Shown here piece after piece: positions 30,213 through 38,152 of a stretch of DNA of 42,896 bases. Each line of letters begins with the position of its first letter. Position 1 is the first letter of the stretch. The stretch is from JBBDWZ01 sp050732575 (GTDB taxonomy: Bacteria > Gemmatimonadota > Gemmatimonadetes > Longimicrobiales > RSA9), in contig JBOHRF010000015.1 in the NCBI GenBank assembly GCA_050732575.1, positions 1 to 42,896 of the forward strand. Reading direction: 5' to 3'. The notes under the pieces are model-generated. The model saw only the letters and a list, made by a program, of their open reading frames with translations. It did not search any database and was not told the DNA's origin. The translations under genes and the position numbers were made by a program.

Positions 30213-31034
30213 ATGTCCCGGGTCATTGCGATTGCGAATCAGAAAGGCGGGGTCGGTAAAACGACGACCGCGATCAACCTGGGTGCTTCGCTGGCCGTGG
30301 CGGAACGTCGGACGCTGATCATCGACATGGATCCACAGGCCAATGCTACAAGTGGAACCGGCATTGATCGATCCACAGTCCGCACGACCATGTACGATGT
30401 CCTGGTGGACCGAGCGCCATTGGAGAGCGCCGTGCTCGAGGGTCTGCACTTCCCGTTTCTGAGCGTGGCGCCGTCGGATCAGGACCTGGTGGGCGCAGAG
30501 CTGGAGCTGGTGGGCAGGCCGGAGCGGGAGTTGCTGCTCCGCCGGTCATTGCAAACGGTCCGAGAGCGGTACGACTACGTGTTGGTAGACTGCCCACCCT
30601 CCTTGGGGCTGCTGACGCTCAACACGTTGACCGCGGCGGATTCGGTGTTAATCCCGATCCAGTGCGAGTTCTACGCGCTGGAAGGGCTTTCTCAACTGTT
30701 GAACACCGTGCGACTAGTGCAACAAAACTTGAATCCGCGGTTGCAGGTGGAGGGTGTACTTCTGACCATGTACGATCAGAGGCTGAATCTTTCGCGGCAG
30801 GTTGCGGAGGAAGCCGAGCAATATTTCGGTGACAAGGTTTACCGCACGACGATTCCGCGAAACGTGCGGCTGGCCGAAGCACCGAGTTTTGGCAAGCCGA
30901 TCGTTCTGTACGACATCGTGTCTCAGGGTGCTCAGAGTTATTTGGCATTGGCCAAGGAAATCATTGCCCGCGGGGTACGGCCGGCATCAGCGGATGGTGC
31001 CAAATCAGACGGGCGGGAGGCTGCAGCGCGATGA
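30213..31034 (+). CDS. parA: Chromosome partitioning ATPase ParA (Soj)
   Basis: 273 aa from the ATG at 30213; a TTG-started frame eight codons longer is less likely. Deviant Walker A KGGVGKTT (11-18), Walker A' IIDMDPQANATSGTG near 36-50, Walker B YVLVDCPPSLGLLTLN near 110-130. It has the short chromosomal form without an N-terminal DNA-binding domain. It drives origin segregation with ParB and parS. parB overlaps by 4 bases (ATGA). Confidence 0.95.
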   Translation: MSRVIAIANQKGGVGKTTTAINLGASLAVAERRTLIIDMDPQANATSGTGIDRSTVRTTMYDVLVDRAPLESAVLEGLHFPFLSVAPSDQDLVGAELELVGRPERELLLRRSLQTVRERYDYVLVDCPPSLGLLTLNTLTAADSVLIPIQCEFYALEGLSQLLNTVRLVQQNLNPRLQVEGVLLTMYDQRLNLSRQVAEEAEQYFGDKVYRTTIPRNVRLAEAPSFGKPIVLYDIVSQGAQSYLALAKEIIARGVRPASADGAKSDGREAAAR

Positions 31035-31936
31035 TGAACAAGCGAGATCGATTGGGGCGAGGCCTGGGGGCACTTCTAGGTGAGTATCTGGGAGAAGAAA
31101 GACTGGATACGCCCGTCAGTCTTTTGCCACGGCAAGTGGCCGTCGACTCGATTGTTCCGAATCCGTTCCAGCCGCGTCGCGAGTTTGCCGAGCCGGAACT
31201 TGCCGAGTTGGCAGCTTCAATTCGGGAAAACGGTTTGCTTCAGCCAATTACAGTACGCCCGGCACCGCTGGGTAACGCTTCACCCTGGCAATTGGTAGCG
31301 GGTGAGCGCCGCTGGAGAGCAGTCACTCGGCTGGGCTGGCGGGAGATCCCGGCGATTATTCGGGATGTCGACGATCGCACACTCCTGGTCCTGGCACTCG
31401 TCGAAAACCTGCAGCGTGAGCAACTCTCTTCCCTGGAGGAAGCGGAGGGCTTCAAGCAGCTGGGCGAGGAATTTGGATTGTCTCAACAGGAAATCGCACA
31501 ACTGGTGGGTCGTGATCGGTCGACCATCGCAAACGCGCTACGACTTCTGCAACTCCCCCCTCCCGTACGTGAGTTCCTGGCGGACGGCCGGCTTTCCGCG
31601 GGTCACGCGCGTGCACTTCTTGGCCTCGGTAACGAACGACGCATGGCCGAGCTTGCTTCCGAAGCCGTTGCCCATGGTTGGAGCGTCCGGGATCTGGAGC
31701 ATGAGGTACAACGTGCGCGGCCAGGGCGGCGTACGCGGGTCAACGCCGAGCGCGATCGGGACGCCAATGAGCGCATGTTAGAAGAAGAGTTGCAGCAGAT
31801 CTTTGGCACGAACGTTCGCATCAAGCGAGGGCGGGGTACAAAAGGCGTGTTCGAGATCCCCTACTATGATGCCGACGATTTCGAGCGCGTTTTCGAGCTC
31901 ATGGTAGGCCGTTCCGCCACTGAAGTTGTCTCCTAG
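31031..31936 (+). CDS. parB: Chromosome partitioning protein ParB (Spo0J)
   Basis: 301 aa. N-terminal RLGRGLGALLGEYL is the ParA-stimulating peptide. The CTPase domain has IVPNPFQPRREF (43-54) and the G-E-R-R W-R-A motif (VAGERRWRAVTRLGW, 90-104), then LVENLQREQLSSLEEAEGF near 127-145. A helix-turn-helix follows (LSQQEIAQLVGRDRSTIANALRLLQLP). It loads at parS and forms the segregation complex. parS is adjacent. Confidence 0.96.
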   Translation: MMNKRDRLGRGLGALLGEYLGEERLDTPVSLLPRQVAVDSIVPNPFQPRREFAEPELAELAASIRENGLLQPITVRPAPLGNASPWQLVAGERRWRAVTRLGWREIPAIIRDVDDRTLLVLALVENLQREQLSSLEEAEGFKQLGEEFGLSQQEIAQLVGRDRSTIANALRLLQLPPPVREFLADGRLSAGHARALLGLGNERRMAELASEAVAHGWSVRDLEHEVQRARPGRRTRVNAERDRDANERMLEEELQQIFGTNVRIKRGRGTKGVFEIPYYDADDFERVFELMVGRSATEVVS

Positions 31937-31951
31937 GTCGGGGCGGAATTC

Positions 31952-32701
31952 ATGGACGACCGTCGACTCACGCTCATCATCGTGCCTCACGGCGATCTCG
32001 AGACCAAGACGTTCGAGATCTCTTACCGTAGGCTGCGGGTGCTTGCCTGGGGAACACTCGCCACTCTCTGCGTCATGGTCGTGATGGTCGCGATGTGGTT
32101 TTCGCTTGCCGCGCAGGCAGCCCGGGTGCCGCCGCTAAAGCGTGAACTGGAGAGATTTGAGGCAGAACGCGTCAAGGTCGACTCGCTGGCACATCTGCTC
32201 GCCGAGGTAGAGGGGCAGTATCAGCGGGTTCGCCAGCTTCTTGGCGCTGACTCTACGGCCGCGGGTCAGCAGCCGGTTTTGCCCGACCTGCCTGCGGCAT
32301 CGGGCACTGGCGGGCCCGATGGTCCAGTCGTAGATGCCTGGCCCCTGGGCACAGTGAAGGGGTTCATCACGCGCGGACTGACGGGTGAAGCCGACCATCC
32401 CGGCCTGGACATAGCAGTTCAGCAATCAACGTACATCCGAGCTGCGGGCCCTGGAGTAGTTGAAGAGGCGGGTGAGCATGAGGTGTATGGCAATTTCATC
32501 CGCATAACACATGGTCGCGACATAGAGACGCTTTATGGGCACGCGTCTCAGCTACTGGTTTCCAAGGGAGATCGAGTCAAAAGACTTCAGGTGATAGCGC
32601 TGAGCGGAAATACTGGACGATCGACGGCACCTCACCTCCATTTTGAGGTGCGGGAGAACGGAAAGCCTGTCGATCCACAGCGTTACGTCAAGCAGCCGTA
32701 G
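31952..32701 (+). CDS. M23 (LytM) family endopeptidase, membrane-anchored
   Basis: 249 aa. One membrane helix near 28-52, a coiled-coil-like stretch (60-98) and a C-terminal M23 domain. Zinc-ligand motifs are complete: HPGLD (148-152), YGHAS near 195 and HLHFEV near 228. It should cut peptidoglycan cross-bridges in the periplasm. Sixteen bases after parB and 39 bases before the bactofilin gene; M23-bactofilin pairs are known to shape cells in other bacteria. Confidence 0.9.
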   Translation: MDDRRLTLIIVPHGDLETKTFEISYRRLRVLAWGTLATLCVMVVMVAMWFSLAAQAARVPPLKRELERFEAERVKVDSLAHLLAEVEGQYQRVRQLLGADSTAAGQQPVLPDLPAASGTGGPDGPVVDAWPLGTVKGFITRGLTGEADHPGLDIAVQQSTYIRAAGPGVVEEAGEHEVYGNFIRITHGRDIETLYGHASQLLVSKGDRVKRLQVIALSGNTGRSTAPHLHFEVRENGKPVDPQRYVKQP

Positions 32702-32740
32702 ATCGTCATGTTCGTTCAAAAGCAAAGAAAGGAATAACCG

Positions 32741-33205
32741 ATGGCGAAGGATAAAGAGCAGGCTCCCCCGCCTACTACTCGTGAGAGTGTGATTTCCATC
32801 ATTGGACCGGGCATGCGCGTAGTCGGAGACTGTGAAACGGAAGGTACTCTTCGCATTGAAGGTACCGTGGAAGGCACGGTACGAGCTGGCAAAGCAGTGG
32901 TAGTCGGCAAAGACGGGGTCGTCCAGGGTGACGTGAGCACGCAGGACGCAGTGATTGGCGGCCGTGTGACCGGCACGGTCACGGCGGAGAGTCGACTCGA
33001 ACTCCAGGCCACGTGCGTTATTGAGGGTGAAATCCGGGCGCGCCGCGTCAAGCTCGACGAGGGCGGCAAGGTCAACGGTAAAGTCCTCATGGGTGAGATC
33101 GCACAATTACCCAGGTCAAGCCAGGCCCCCAAGGCTGCGGGTCAAGCGCACCACCCAATCCCCGGTGCTGCAGCTCCCCCGGCGGGTCGCCAAATACCAG
33201 CGTAA
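32741..33205 (+). CDS. Bactofilin
   Basis: 154 aa. The beta-helix core (about 17-115) shows the short G-x-V-x-G repeat pattern: GTLRIEGTVEGTVRAGKAVVVGKDGVVQGDV, then GGRVTGTVTAESRLEL and GGKVNGKVLMGEI. Pro/Ala-rich tails at both ends are typical. It polymerises without nucleotide and positions cell-wall enzymes; the preceding M23 gene is its likely partner, and parAB are upstream, as in bacteria where bactofilin organises parS regions. Confidence 0.93.
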   Translation: MAKDKEQAPPPTTRESVISIIGPGMRVVGDCETEGTLRIEGTVEGTVRAGKAVVVGKDGVVQGDVSTQDAVIGGRVTGTVTAESRLELQATCVIEGEIRARRVKLDEGGKVNGKVLMGEIAQLPRSSQAPKAAGQAHHPIPGAAAPPAGRQIPA

Positions 33206-33427
33206 ATCGTAGGTTTGGCGACCTCGTTTTCAGCCGAGTTTCGGGTTCTATTCACAGTTCTTCCACAGTGCCGGCGCAAACATCTGCCGGCATTTCTCCA
33301 CAGGAGTATTGAACAGCAAAACACTTTTGTTTCCAACAACTTACACACACCGCGTCACTTGTTAACATGACGCTGTGGAAAGCATACCCACCTTTTTCCA
33401 CAGTCATTCGAGGCTCCTGAACAACCC
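33206..33427. other. Candidate replication origin: cluster of DnaA-box-like 9-mers
   Basis: A 222-bp spacer between bactofilin and the Nif3-like gene. Boxes: 33248 CTATTCACA (2 mismatches to TTATCCACA), 33259 TCTTCCACA (2), 33294 TTCTCCACA (1), 33374 TGTGGAAAG reversed (2) and 33394 TTTTCCACA (1). Five sites occur in 155 bp, four in one direction. The centre (33303-33350) is relatively AT-rich and could serve as an unwinding element. It lies 6.4 kb from dnaA and 3 kb from parS. This is an inference from pattern. Confidence 0.5.
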
Positions 33428-34180
33428 ATGCAACTAGCCCAGCTCGTGACCTACCTCGACGACTATCTGCGCGCCCGCGAGATACCTGACTACCCACACG
33501 CGTTGAATGGATTGCAGGTCGAATCACCCGCAGACGTAGCTCGCGTAGCCGTAGCTGTTGATGCGAGCGAACGCGCCATTCAGGACGCTATCGTCAACGA
33601 CTGTAACTTGCTGATTGTGCACCATGGACTGTTTTGGAACGGATTGCAGCCGCTCACGGGTCGTGGGTATCGAAAGATCAAGGCCTGCCTGGCTGCGGAG
33701 CTCGCTGTTTATGCATCACACATTCCCCTGGACCTTCATCCGGAAGTGGGCAACAGCGTGGTATTGGGCAGGGCGATCGGTCTCAACCTCGAGGGAGACT
33801 GGGGTGACTACCGGGGCCATAAGATCGGAATCTGGGGGACATTAAAACTGAGTCGCGAAGCGTTGACTGCGCGCCTGGATGAAGTGCTGGGCGGCCCGGT
33901 TCGGCTTCTGCCTGGCGGCGGCGAACGAGTTGAAAAAGTGGGTGTGATTACCGGTGCCGGCGCGAGCTATATCAGTGAAGCGCAAGCACTTGGACTTGAC
34001 GCCCTGGTCACGGGCGAGGGTGCGCATCATACGTATTTTGATGCAATTGAGGGCGGTATCAATGTTTTTTATGGTGGGCATTACCGAACAGAAGTCTGGG
34101 GCGTCCGAGCGTTGGCTGAGCATCTGGAGCAGCAGTTTGGGATTCCCTGGCGGTTCCTCGATCACCCCACGGGTTTATAG
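33428..34180 (+). CDS. Nif3-like dinuclear metal-centre protein (YbgI/DUF34 family)
   Basis: 250 aa, the short bacterial form. Metal ligands of the family are visible: NLLIVHHGLFW (59-69) with the double His, PLDLHPEVGNS near 100-110, and the C-terminal GEGAHHTYFDA near 197-207 with FYGGHYRTE near 217. The family has been tied to GTP cyclohydrolase I-type activity or metal handling but its true role is unsettled. It begins right after the candidate origin. Confidence 0.9.
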   Translation: MQLAQLVTYLDDYLRAREIPDYPHALNGLQVESPADVARVAVAVDASERAIQDAIVNDCNLLIVHHGLFWNGLQPLTGRGYRKIKACLAAELAVYASHIPLDLHPEVGNSVVLGRAIGLNLEGDWGDYRGHKIGIWGTLKLSREALTARLDEVLGGPVRLLPGGGERVEKVGVITGAGASYISEAQALGLDALVTGEGAHHTYFDAIEGGINVFYGGHYRTEVWGVRALAEHLEQQFGIPWRFLDHPTGL

Positions 34181-34202
34181 TTGTCCCTTCCGATTTTCGA
34201 AA

Positions 34203-34931
34203 TCACCTGGCCAGATAGTTTTTGACTTCTGTTTCTAGTCCAGCCAGGAGTTGCGCGTGGTCCTGATACTCAGGCAGGGCCTTTCCTCGCTGGTTGGCGA
34301 AGACATTGGCGAAATGCTGGTAGAACTGACGTGCGGCGAGGCTATCGCCCTGAGCCACAGCGGCGGAGGCAGCGGCGGACAATCCTAGCAGATGGTCTGG
34401 CGAAGCACTGAGAATGACGCGAGCCGCGGCCAGTCCGGCGGCAGGGTCTCCGGACACGGTGTGCAAAACACTGAGGTGATACTGTCCGTCGGCATCGAGA
34501 ACGCCGGCGTTCTGATAAGCGAGGATGGCCATGGGCGCGAATTGTCCGACGGAAGCAGAGTCACCGCTTTCGCGGGCGCGCAGCACGCGATCGAATAGCC
34601 GGTCCGCGTTCTCCCGCATGTTAGCGGAGAGCGGAGGTGGAGATGTGGCCTGAGCATTTGGTGGCGGGGCGGGCGGCGAGCCAGCCCTGGATCCATCCTG
34701 AAGCAGGATAACCGTGAGAAGTGCCAGCAGTCCGAGCACTGCGGGACCCAGTGCGAACGCGACTTTAGCGCGCGGCTTGCTAGTGCCTACACGCGTTCCG
34801 CACTGTATGCAGAACTTTGCATGAGCCAGCAGTTTGGCTTGACACTTGGCGCACTGTGGGGACTGCAGCGGTGCGCCGCACTCCGCGCAGAATTTTCCAT
34901 CAGCGTTTGCGCCGCAGGCAGGGCACTTCAT
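34203..34931 (-). CDS. Double zinc ribbon membrane protein with helical-repeat domain
   Basis: 242 aa. Eight Cys as four CxxC pairs (3/6, 15/18, 27/30, 41/44) form two zinc ribbons: CPACGA, CAECGA, CAKCQA, CIQCGT. A membrane helix lies near 55-76. The remainder is a Pro-rich linker then helices resembling TPR (SPDHLLGLSAAASAAVAQGDSLAARQFYQHF). It has the zinc-ribbon-before-helix plan of Ser/Thr-kinase-like membrane proteins but no kinase. Function unknown. It diverges from the LOG gene across 37 bases. Confidence 0.8.
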   Translation of the reverse strand: MKCPACGANADGKFCAECGAPLQSPQCAKCQAKLLAHAKFCIQCGTRVGTSKPRAKVAFALGPAVLGLLALLTVILLQDGSRAGSPPAPPPNAQATSPPPLSANMRENADRLFDRVLRARESGDSASVGQFAPMAILAYQNAGVLDADGQYHLSVLHTVSGDPAAGLAAARVILSASPDHLLGLSAAASAAVAQGDSLAARQFYQHFANVFANQRGKALPEYQDHAQLLAGLETEVKNYLAR

Positions 34932-34968
34932 GGCGCGGCAACCTACGCCTCGGTAATCTTTCGCCGCA

Positions 34969-35844
34969 ATGAGCCCCGTCGAGAAGCCACGCGCACCTGG
35001 TGATCCATCGATGCCAGCTGCACCGCCCGCGCAGCCGCCGGTGGATGTTCCTGACCTGAATCAAGGTCAGCCTGAGACCGAAGACGAGAAGTTACTGACG
35101 CGGCCCTGGGAGACGCGGGCCGTGGCGGACACGACGCGCGATGCCTGGCGCGTGTTCCGCATCATGGGAGAGTTCGTGGAAGGGTTCGATACGCTGGCGC
35201 AGGTCGGTCCCGCGGTCAGTGTTTTCGGCAGTGCGCGAACGGAGCGCGACGATCCGAGTTATCGCGCGGCAGAGGAGACGGGTCGCCGCCTGGCGCAGGC
35301 AGGCTTTGCCATCATAACGGGTGGCGGTCCCGGCATAATGGAAGCGGCCAACAAGGGCGCGCACGAGGCGGGCGGTGCCTCCGTAGGCTGCAACATTGAG
35401 TTGCCGTTCGAGCAGGGCATGAATGCGTATGTGCAGATGGCGATCAACTTCCGCTATTTCTTTGTGCGCAAGACGATGTTCGTGAAGTATGCGGAGGCAT
35501 TCGTAATTTTTCCGGGCGGCTTCGGCACAATGGACGAGCTGTTCGAGGCGCTAACGCTAATTCAGACGGGCAAGGTTCGTGATTTTCCGGTCGTACTCTT
35601 CGGCCGATCGTACTGGCAGGGTTTGCTGGACTGGATCCGCGATACCATGCTGGCGGGCGGAAGGATTTCGCCCAGCGACCTGGACCTTCTCATTGTAACG
35701 GACTCACCGGAAGAGGCGGTCGACGTGATTGTGAAGTGCTTCGAGCAGAGCTCTGCACGAATGTCGGCCAGGGACAACGTGCCCAGTGAACCGAGCGTTC
35801 GTCGTCGCTCGAGAGGTGGGATGCGCACGCACCGGACGCCGTGA
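34969..35844 (+). CDS. LOG-family (TIGR00730) nucleotide 5'-monophosphate phosphoribohydrolase-like
   Basis: 291 aa. Rossmann-like core ~70-265 with the two family motifs: GGGPGIMEAANKGAHEAGG (113-131) and PGGFGTMDELFE (182-193). The group includes cytokinin-activating LOG enzymes and bacterial PpnN-like nucleosidases, which remove ribose 5-phosphate from nucleotides. The N-terminal ~40 residues are Pro-rich and the C-terminus is Arg-rich (RRRSRGGMRTHRTP). The next gene starts 7 bases after its stop. Confidence 0.88.
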   Translation: MSPVEKPRAPGDPSMPAAPPAQPPVDVPDLNQGQPETEDEKLLTRPWETRAVADTTRDAWRVFRIMGEFVEGFDTLAQVGPAVSVFGSARTERDDPSYRAAEETGRRLAQAGFAIITGGGPGIMEAANKGAHEAGGASVGCNIELPFEQGMNAYVQMAINFRYFFVRKTMFVKYAEAFVIFPGGFGTMDELFEALTLIQTGKVRDFPVVLFGRSYWQGLLDWIRDTMLAGGRISPSDLDLLIVTDSPEEAVDVIVKCFEQSSARMSARDNVPSEPSVRRRSRGGMRTHRTP

Positions 35845-35850
35845 GGCAGA

Positions 35851-37014
35851 ATGAAAAAGAAGAGAAGCCGGTTTCTGTCCGGCAGCGCGATTGAGCCCAA
35901 ACGCATTGAGAGCGATGAACGCGTGGCCGATCTGATCGATGGTGCGTTCCTGGCCTACAACGCCGGCCGTCTCCGTGATGGGTGCCGCCTGTTCACCGAG
36001 AAGATGTTGGAGGAGGATGTCACGATTGGCGTGACGCTCACGGGCGCTCTGACACCAGCCGGTCTGGGGATGAGTGCGCTGATACCACTGATCGAAGCGG
36101 GCTTCATCGACTGGATCATCACGACCGGCGCCAACCTGTACCATGACACGCATTTCGGCCTGGGGCTAACCATGCACCAGGGTAATCCGTTCGTTTCCGA
36201 CATTGTGCTGCGCGAAGAAGAAGTGGTTCGCATCTACGACATCTTCTTTGATTATTCCGTGCTACTGGATACGGATGCGTTTTTCCGCAAGATCATCCGT
36301 GCGCCCGAATTCCAACGGCCCATGTCATCGGGAGAATTTCACTGGCTGAGTGGCAAATACGTTGCCGAACGGCAACGAGCGATTGGTCAGCCTGACCATG
36401 CCAAATCCCTGCTGGCAACGTGCTACAACTACGATGTGCCGGTCTACACGTCATCGCCTGGCGATTCCTCCATTGGCATGAATGTGGCCGCCGGAGCACT
36501 CCAGGGGAATCAACTGGCCATCGATGTGAACCGCGATGTAAATGAGACGGCGTCCATTGTGCTCGATGCAAAGCGATCGGGTGGCAAATCAGCGGTGGTA
36601 ATACTCGGTGGTGGCAGTCCCAAGAATTTCATGTTGCAAACCGAGCCACAAATCCAGGAAGTACTGGGGATCGAGGAGAAAGGGCATGACTACTTCCTGC
36701 AATTCACGGATGCGCGACCGGACACAGGCGGTCTTTCGGGCGCCACTCCGGGCGAGGCGGTGAGTTGGGGCAAGGTCGATCCGGACCGGCTTCCTGACGC
36801 AGTCGTGTGTTATACCGACTCCACGATCGCAGTGCCGCTGCTCACCGCGTATGCGCTAACCCGGCATGAAGCACGCGCGCCCAAGCGGTTGTACCGGCGC
36901 CGGGAAGAAATGCTGAAGCGACTGGTTGCGGAGTATGAGAAATCAGAACGCAACGAAGTAGTACGGGAGCGGGCGCGCGGGCAGCATGCGGTGACTTTGG
37001 AGCGCGATCGCTGA
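35851..37014 (+). CDS. Deoxyhypusine synthase-like protein
   Basis: 387 aa. DHS-fold text is plain: DVTIGVTLTGALTPAGLGMSAL (51-72), IDWIITTGANLYHD (87-100), VPVYTSSPGDSSIGMN near 198-213, and the catalytic region ATPGEAVSWGKVDP with Lys 308 in the W-G-K position of the enzyme's reactive lysine. Eukaryotic and archaeal DHS modifies eIF5A with spermidine; bacteria lack eIF5A, and the bacterial relatives are often assigned to homospermidine or carboxyspermidine-type chemistry. It is co-transcribed with the LOG gene (6-base gap). The substrate is not determined by the sequence. Confidence 0.88.
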   Translation: MKKKRSRFLSGSAIEPKRIESDERVADLIDGAFLAYNAGRLRDGCRLFTEKMLEEDVTIGVTLTGALTPAGLGMSALIPLIEAGFIDWIITTGANLYHDTHFGLGLTMHQGNPFVSDIVLREEEVVRIYDIFFDYSVLLDTDAFFRKIIRAPEFQRPMSSGEFHWLSGKYVAERQRAIGQPDHAKSLLATCYNYDVPVYTSSPGDSSIGMNVAAGALQGNQLAIDVNRDVNETASIVLDAKRSGGKSAVVILGGGSPKNFMLQTEPQIQEVLGIEEKGHDYFLQFTDARPDTGGLSGATPGEAVSWGKVDPDRLPDAVVCYTDSTIAVPLLTAYALTRHEARAPKRLYRRREEMLKRLVAEYEKSERNEVVRERARGQHAVTLERDR

Positions 37015-37023
37015 TCGTTCTGG

Positions 37024-37058
37024 GTTGTCGAAAGCGAAAACGAAAGCGAAAGCGTTTT
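37024..37058. repeat. CGAAAR tandem repeat and hairpin between convergent genes
   Basis: CGAAAG, CGAAAA, CGAAAG and CGAAAG stand in tandem from 37029. AAAACG (37037-37042) pairs with CGTTTT (37053-37058), which ends at the dehydrogenase stop. A weak bidirectional terminator is possible. Confidence 0.4.
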
Positions 37059-38151
37059 ACAGGCGAGGGTCGATTAGGGCTTTAATGACTTCGCCGCGCG
37101 CCACCAGTTCGAGCGCAGTTTCGGCCTGATTCAGCCCAAAGCGTTGCAACTCCAGCAGCTGCCAGGCGGCGGAGAGACTTGGGTCCTGCATCAGCTGGAC
37201 GGCGCGGTAGAAGTGCGAGAAGTCGGATCCCCAGCAACCGCGCACATCCAGGTGCTTGCGATTGAGATCGAGGTGCGGGTTGAATGGGACCTGGCCGTGA
37301 TCGGTGTATTGTCCAACCACGACTACCCTGCCTGCATCCCGAGTGAAGCGAAACGCATCTACGACCGCTTGAGGAGCGCCGGTGGCTTCAATCGTGATGT
37401 CAGCACCGCGGCCGTTGGTAAGTCCACGCACCCAATCCCGGCGTTCTTCCTGGTTGTGCGAAAGAAAGTTCAAAGTGTGCGCGGCGCCTACCTGGTGAGC
37501 AGCCGTCAAACGAACCGACGGCGCCCCGATGCAAAGCACCTGGCTGGCGCCACTGAGGCGGGCAAGGATCACAGCGGCCAGTCCAACCGGCCCGCTGCCC
37601 AAAACCAGGATGCTGTCGCCAATGCGTACCTCGGCCCGCTCGATGGCATGCAGCGAGGTGGGCAGGGCGCAGCCGCCGGCCATGAACCGCTCGGCGCTGG
37701 CATTGCCGAGTGGCAGGCAACGAGTGGCCGGTTTGAGGTAGACCTTCTCGGCCCAGCCGCCGGCCAGGACATCATTTGCGCCATACGTGATGCCGTACAC
37801 TTTGCGCTGCGGACAGCGCGTGGATGCTTTGGCAACCAGACAATACCAGCAAGCGTTGCAGGTTCGATGCACATCGAGGAACGTGATATGGTCGCCTTCT
37901 TTCAGGCGCTGCCCGTTCACGTCGAGAAGGCTGCCGCGGATTTGCTCGAGGTGGCCGACCGTGACGTGGCCAGGAATGAGCGGATAAGGCACTCCACTGA
38001 GGCGACCGTCACGCAAATGCACATCGGTGCCGCAGACCTCACTCAATTCAACGGCCAACAGAGCAGAGTCAGGCTCCAGAACGGGCTCCGCGTATTCACG
38101 CAGTTGGACCCTGGAACCTGGCTCCGGAATGACCGCGGCCCGAACGGTCAC
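37057..38151 (-). CDS. Zinc-dependent MDR alcohol dehydrogenase
   Basis: 364 aa from a GTG at 38151, one base past the stop of the upstream gene. The start is not firm: no clear ribosome-binding site. Catalytic zinc region CGTDVHLRDG near 38-47 with PLIPGHVTVG (57-66), where the usual GHE has Val instead of Glu. Structural zinc has four Cys (C-x2-C-x2-C-x7-C in CNACWYCLVAKASTRC). NAD(P)-binding motif VLGSGPVGLAAVILA near 180-194. The family oxidises alcohols or polyols; substrate unknown. It is read from the same message as the NTF2-like gene. Confidence 0.87.
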   Translation of the reverse strand: MTVRAAVIPEPGSRVQLREYAEPVLEPDSALLAVELSEVCGTDVHLRDGRLSGVPYPLIPGHVTVGHLEQIRGSLLDVNGQRLKEGDHITFLDVHRTCNACWYCLVAKASTRCPQRKVYGITYGANDVLAGGWAEKVYLKPATRCLPLGNASAERFMAGGCALPTSLHAIERAEVRIGDSILVLGSGPVGLAAVILARLSGASQVLCIGAPSVRLTAAHQVGAAHTLNFLSHNQEERRDWVRGLTNGRGADITIEATGAPQAVVDAFRFTRDAGRVVVVGQYTDHGQVPFNPHLDLNRKHLDVRGCWGSDFSHFYRAVQLMQDPSLSAAWQLLELQRFGLNQAETALELVARGEVIKALIDPRL

Positions 38152-38152
38152 A

